This document shows, piece by piece, positions 62,889 to 64,000 of a stretch of 64,000 bases of DNA. Both the position numbers and the translations under genes were made by a program. This DNA comes from Scytonematopsis contorta HA4267-MV1 (lineage in GTDB: Bacteria; Cyanobacteriota; Cyanobacteriia; Cyanobacteriales; Nostocaceae). Position 1 is the stretch's first letter; each line of letters starts with the position of its first letter. The stretch is taken from positions 62,001 to 126,000 of the forward strand of contig JAHHIC010000031.1 of assembly GCA_019359035.1 (NCBI GenBank), given 5' to 3'. Below the pieces are notes generated by a model that saw nothing but the letters and a program-made list of their open reading frames with translations, was not told the DNA's origin and searched no databases.

Positions 62889-63181
62889 TCAAGCCCTTCT
62901 CGGCACGAGAACTACTAGCACGAGTCGATGCCAACTTGCAATTAGCGCAGTTGCGACGCGAAGCGGTTTGTCGTGAAGAGGTTATGCGAGTAGCACACAC
63001 ACTCAACGCTCGTTTAGAACAACAGGTGAGAACACGCACAGCTCAACTTGAAGCTATTAACCAAGAACTAGAGGCGTTTTCTTCTTCGGTATCCCACGAC
63101 TTGCGAACACCGCTACGCTACATCAGCAGCTTTGCCGAACGGTTGAAAAGTAAGCTCGGTACAACTGTTCTCGATACATGA
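62870..63181 (+). pseudogene. Receiver-histidine kinase remnant, 5' part
   Basis: The frame opens at the junction with the 42-bp repeats and reads [22 protein letters not shown], the end of a receiver domain (Lys of KPF), then a coiled linker ([31 protein letters not shown]) and an H-box [22 protein letters not shown]. It is cut by an in-frame TGA at 63179-63181. All upstream domains are missing, replaced by the repeat ORF. Not functional as it stands. Confidence 0.8.
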
Positions 63182-63184
63182 AGT

Positions 63185-63745
63185 TTGCAGGCTCTCGATA
63201 TTATCACCCAATCAGCTCTCCAAACAGAAAGAATGGTGGAGGAACTGTTGGAATTTTCGCGCTTGGGGCAGACGAAAATGCACTTCACAACTGTTATTAT
63301 GAGCCAATTGGCACAGCAAGTACAAGTAGAGTTACAGCCAGAACTGAGCGGGAGATCAGTCTATTGGCAAATTGAGCCATTACCAGAGGTAGAAGGCGAC
63401 CCAGTGCTGGTGTGGCTAGTGTTGCAAAATCTGCTGTCAAATGCCGTTAAGTATACTCGTGATTGCGTAGAAGCCACCATCGTGATTGGTAGCATCGAGG
63501 AGGAGCAGGAAGTGATTTTTTTTGTGAAAGATAATGGTGCAGGGTTTGACATGAGATACCAGGAGCGATTATTTAGAATGTTTCAACGGCTGCATCCGCA
63601 GGAGCAGTTTGCTGGAACAGGAGTTGGGCTGGCTACGGTACGGCGAATTGTTCATAGACATGGGGGACGCATCTGGGCAGAAGGCTCAATTAACCAGGGT
63701 GAAACCTTTTACTTTTCGCTCCCGAAATCTGAGGCTTTGTCATGA
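63185..63745 (+). pseudogene. Histidine kinase remnant, 3' part (ATPase domain)
   Basis: Continues in the same frame after the TGA: ALDIITQSALQTERMVEELLEFSRLGQ, then the GHKL ATPase domain with N-box LQNLLSNAVKYTRD, G1 DNGAGFDMRY, F-box FRMFQRLH and G2 GTGVGLATVRRI. It looks intact and might be reinitiated from a TTG, but without the H-box it could not autophosphorylate. It belongs to the phytochrome-related group of cyanobacterial kinases. Its stop overlaps the next gene (ATGA). Confidence 0.8.
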
Positions 63746-64000
63746 CATCACTGCGGCTACTTTTATTAGAAGACAATCCTCTTGACGCAATGGCAATTAA
63801 TGCCGAGCTAACTGATGGCGGTATTGATGGCGAAACACTCAAGATAGAAACTAGTGATGAGTTTGTTAGAGCAATAGAAAATAATACATTTGACTTGATT
63901 TTGGCAAATTATGCCTTGCCCGGTTTTGATGGCATTTCCGCCTTAAAAATTGCCCAAAGAATTTGCCCTGATACACCCTTTATTTTTGTGTCTGGCACAA
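63742..64000 (+). CDS. Response regulator receiver protein (partial, phospho-acceptor lost)
   Basis: The frame starts MTSLRLLLLEDNPLDAMAINAELTDGG, a CheY-like receiver with the acidic pair EDN at residues 10-11 region, and continues past the window end (FVSGT is the Thr motif). The position that normally carries the phosphorylated Asp in the DLILSDYxLPGFDG motif is Asn here (FDLILANYALPGFDG), so it is unlikely to be phosphorylated in the usual way. It overlaps the kinase stop by four bases, so they formed one operon. Downstream domains lie outside the window. Confidence 0.85.
   Translation, partial: MTSLRLLLLEDNPLDAMAINAELTDGGIDGETLKIETSDEFVRAIENNTFDLILANYALPGFDGISALKIAQRICPDTPFIFVSGT

Overview
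The window is chromosomal DNA of a filamentous, very probably heterocyst-forming cyanobacterium (order Nostocales). The evidence is a hetZ-patU pair (heterocyst commitment and patterning), photosystem I genes psaF-psaJ-psaL, a solanesyl diphosphate synthase, an SLH/OprB-type porin, a Tic22 homologue, tandem cell-wall amidase genes of the septal-junction type, AT-rich spacers and many 7-bp short tandem repeats (STRRs) typical of this group. From memory, the order mreDCB, ssb, amiC, murI, sds, hetZ-patU, tic22, psaFJL matches one conserved block of Nostoc/Anabaena, so about 17-59 kb is core backbone; both ends are more accessory.

Region 1 (1-16.7 kb): a CHAT-protease C-terminus, a DUF928 secreted protein and an AAA-CHASE2 protein whose gene is broken by a 125-bp IS630-type MITE; a 1900-residue TamB-like protein; a methyltransferase; a Tat-exported GH-A clan glycosidase; and a two-gene unit of a small EACC1-like protein with a caspase-GAF-EAL fusion. 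That unit is the strongest candidate for a little-described system: a caspase-like protease physically joined to a cyclic-di-GMP phosphodiesterase-type domain.

Region 2 (17-33 kb): ribD; mreD-mreC-mreB (cell shape); ssb under a textbook cyanobacterial LexA box; a SIMPL protein; a CPA2-type antiporter; three tandem AMIN-Amidase_3 proteins with duplicated promoter and leader sequences; murI. The theme is cell-wall growth and septal remodelling.

Region 3 (33-53.9 kb): a small membrane ORF, a candidate structured RNA, sds, hetZ-patU, a transglutaminase-like membrane protein that lacks the catalytic Cys, prmC, tic22, tRNA-Pro, a GNAT enzyme, an ACT-type protein, an alpha/beta hydrolase, tsaD, psaF-psaJ, psaL, gmk, a RemA-like gene and rqcH.

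Region 4 (54-59.9 kb): an SLH porin and a zinc-uptake locus (Zur-type box, znuA, znuC, znuB) interrupted by an inverted SmtB/ZiaR-type zinc sensor, then tRNA-Phe.

Region 5 (59.9-64 kb): a decaying accessory region. It has gene remnants, an unrecognised two-gene unit, a PIN-like/ImmA-like pair whose second gene is cut by a 287-bp inverted-repeat element, a 42-bp-repeat ORF fused to the remnant of a receiver-histidine kinase with an in-frame stop, and a receiver protein lacking its phospho-acceptor aspartate.

Across the window, two repeat patterns stand out: about 22-38-bp palindromes with differing but self-complementary arms placed just after gene ends, and STRR arrays arranged as inverted pairs. 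No CRISPR array, rRNA or complete transposase gene was seen.
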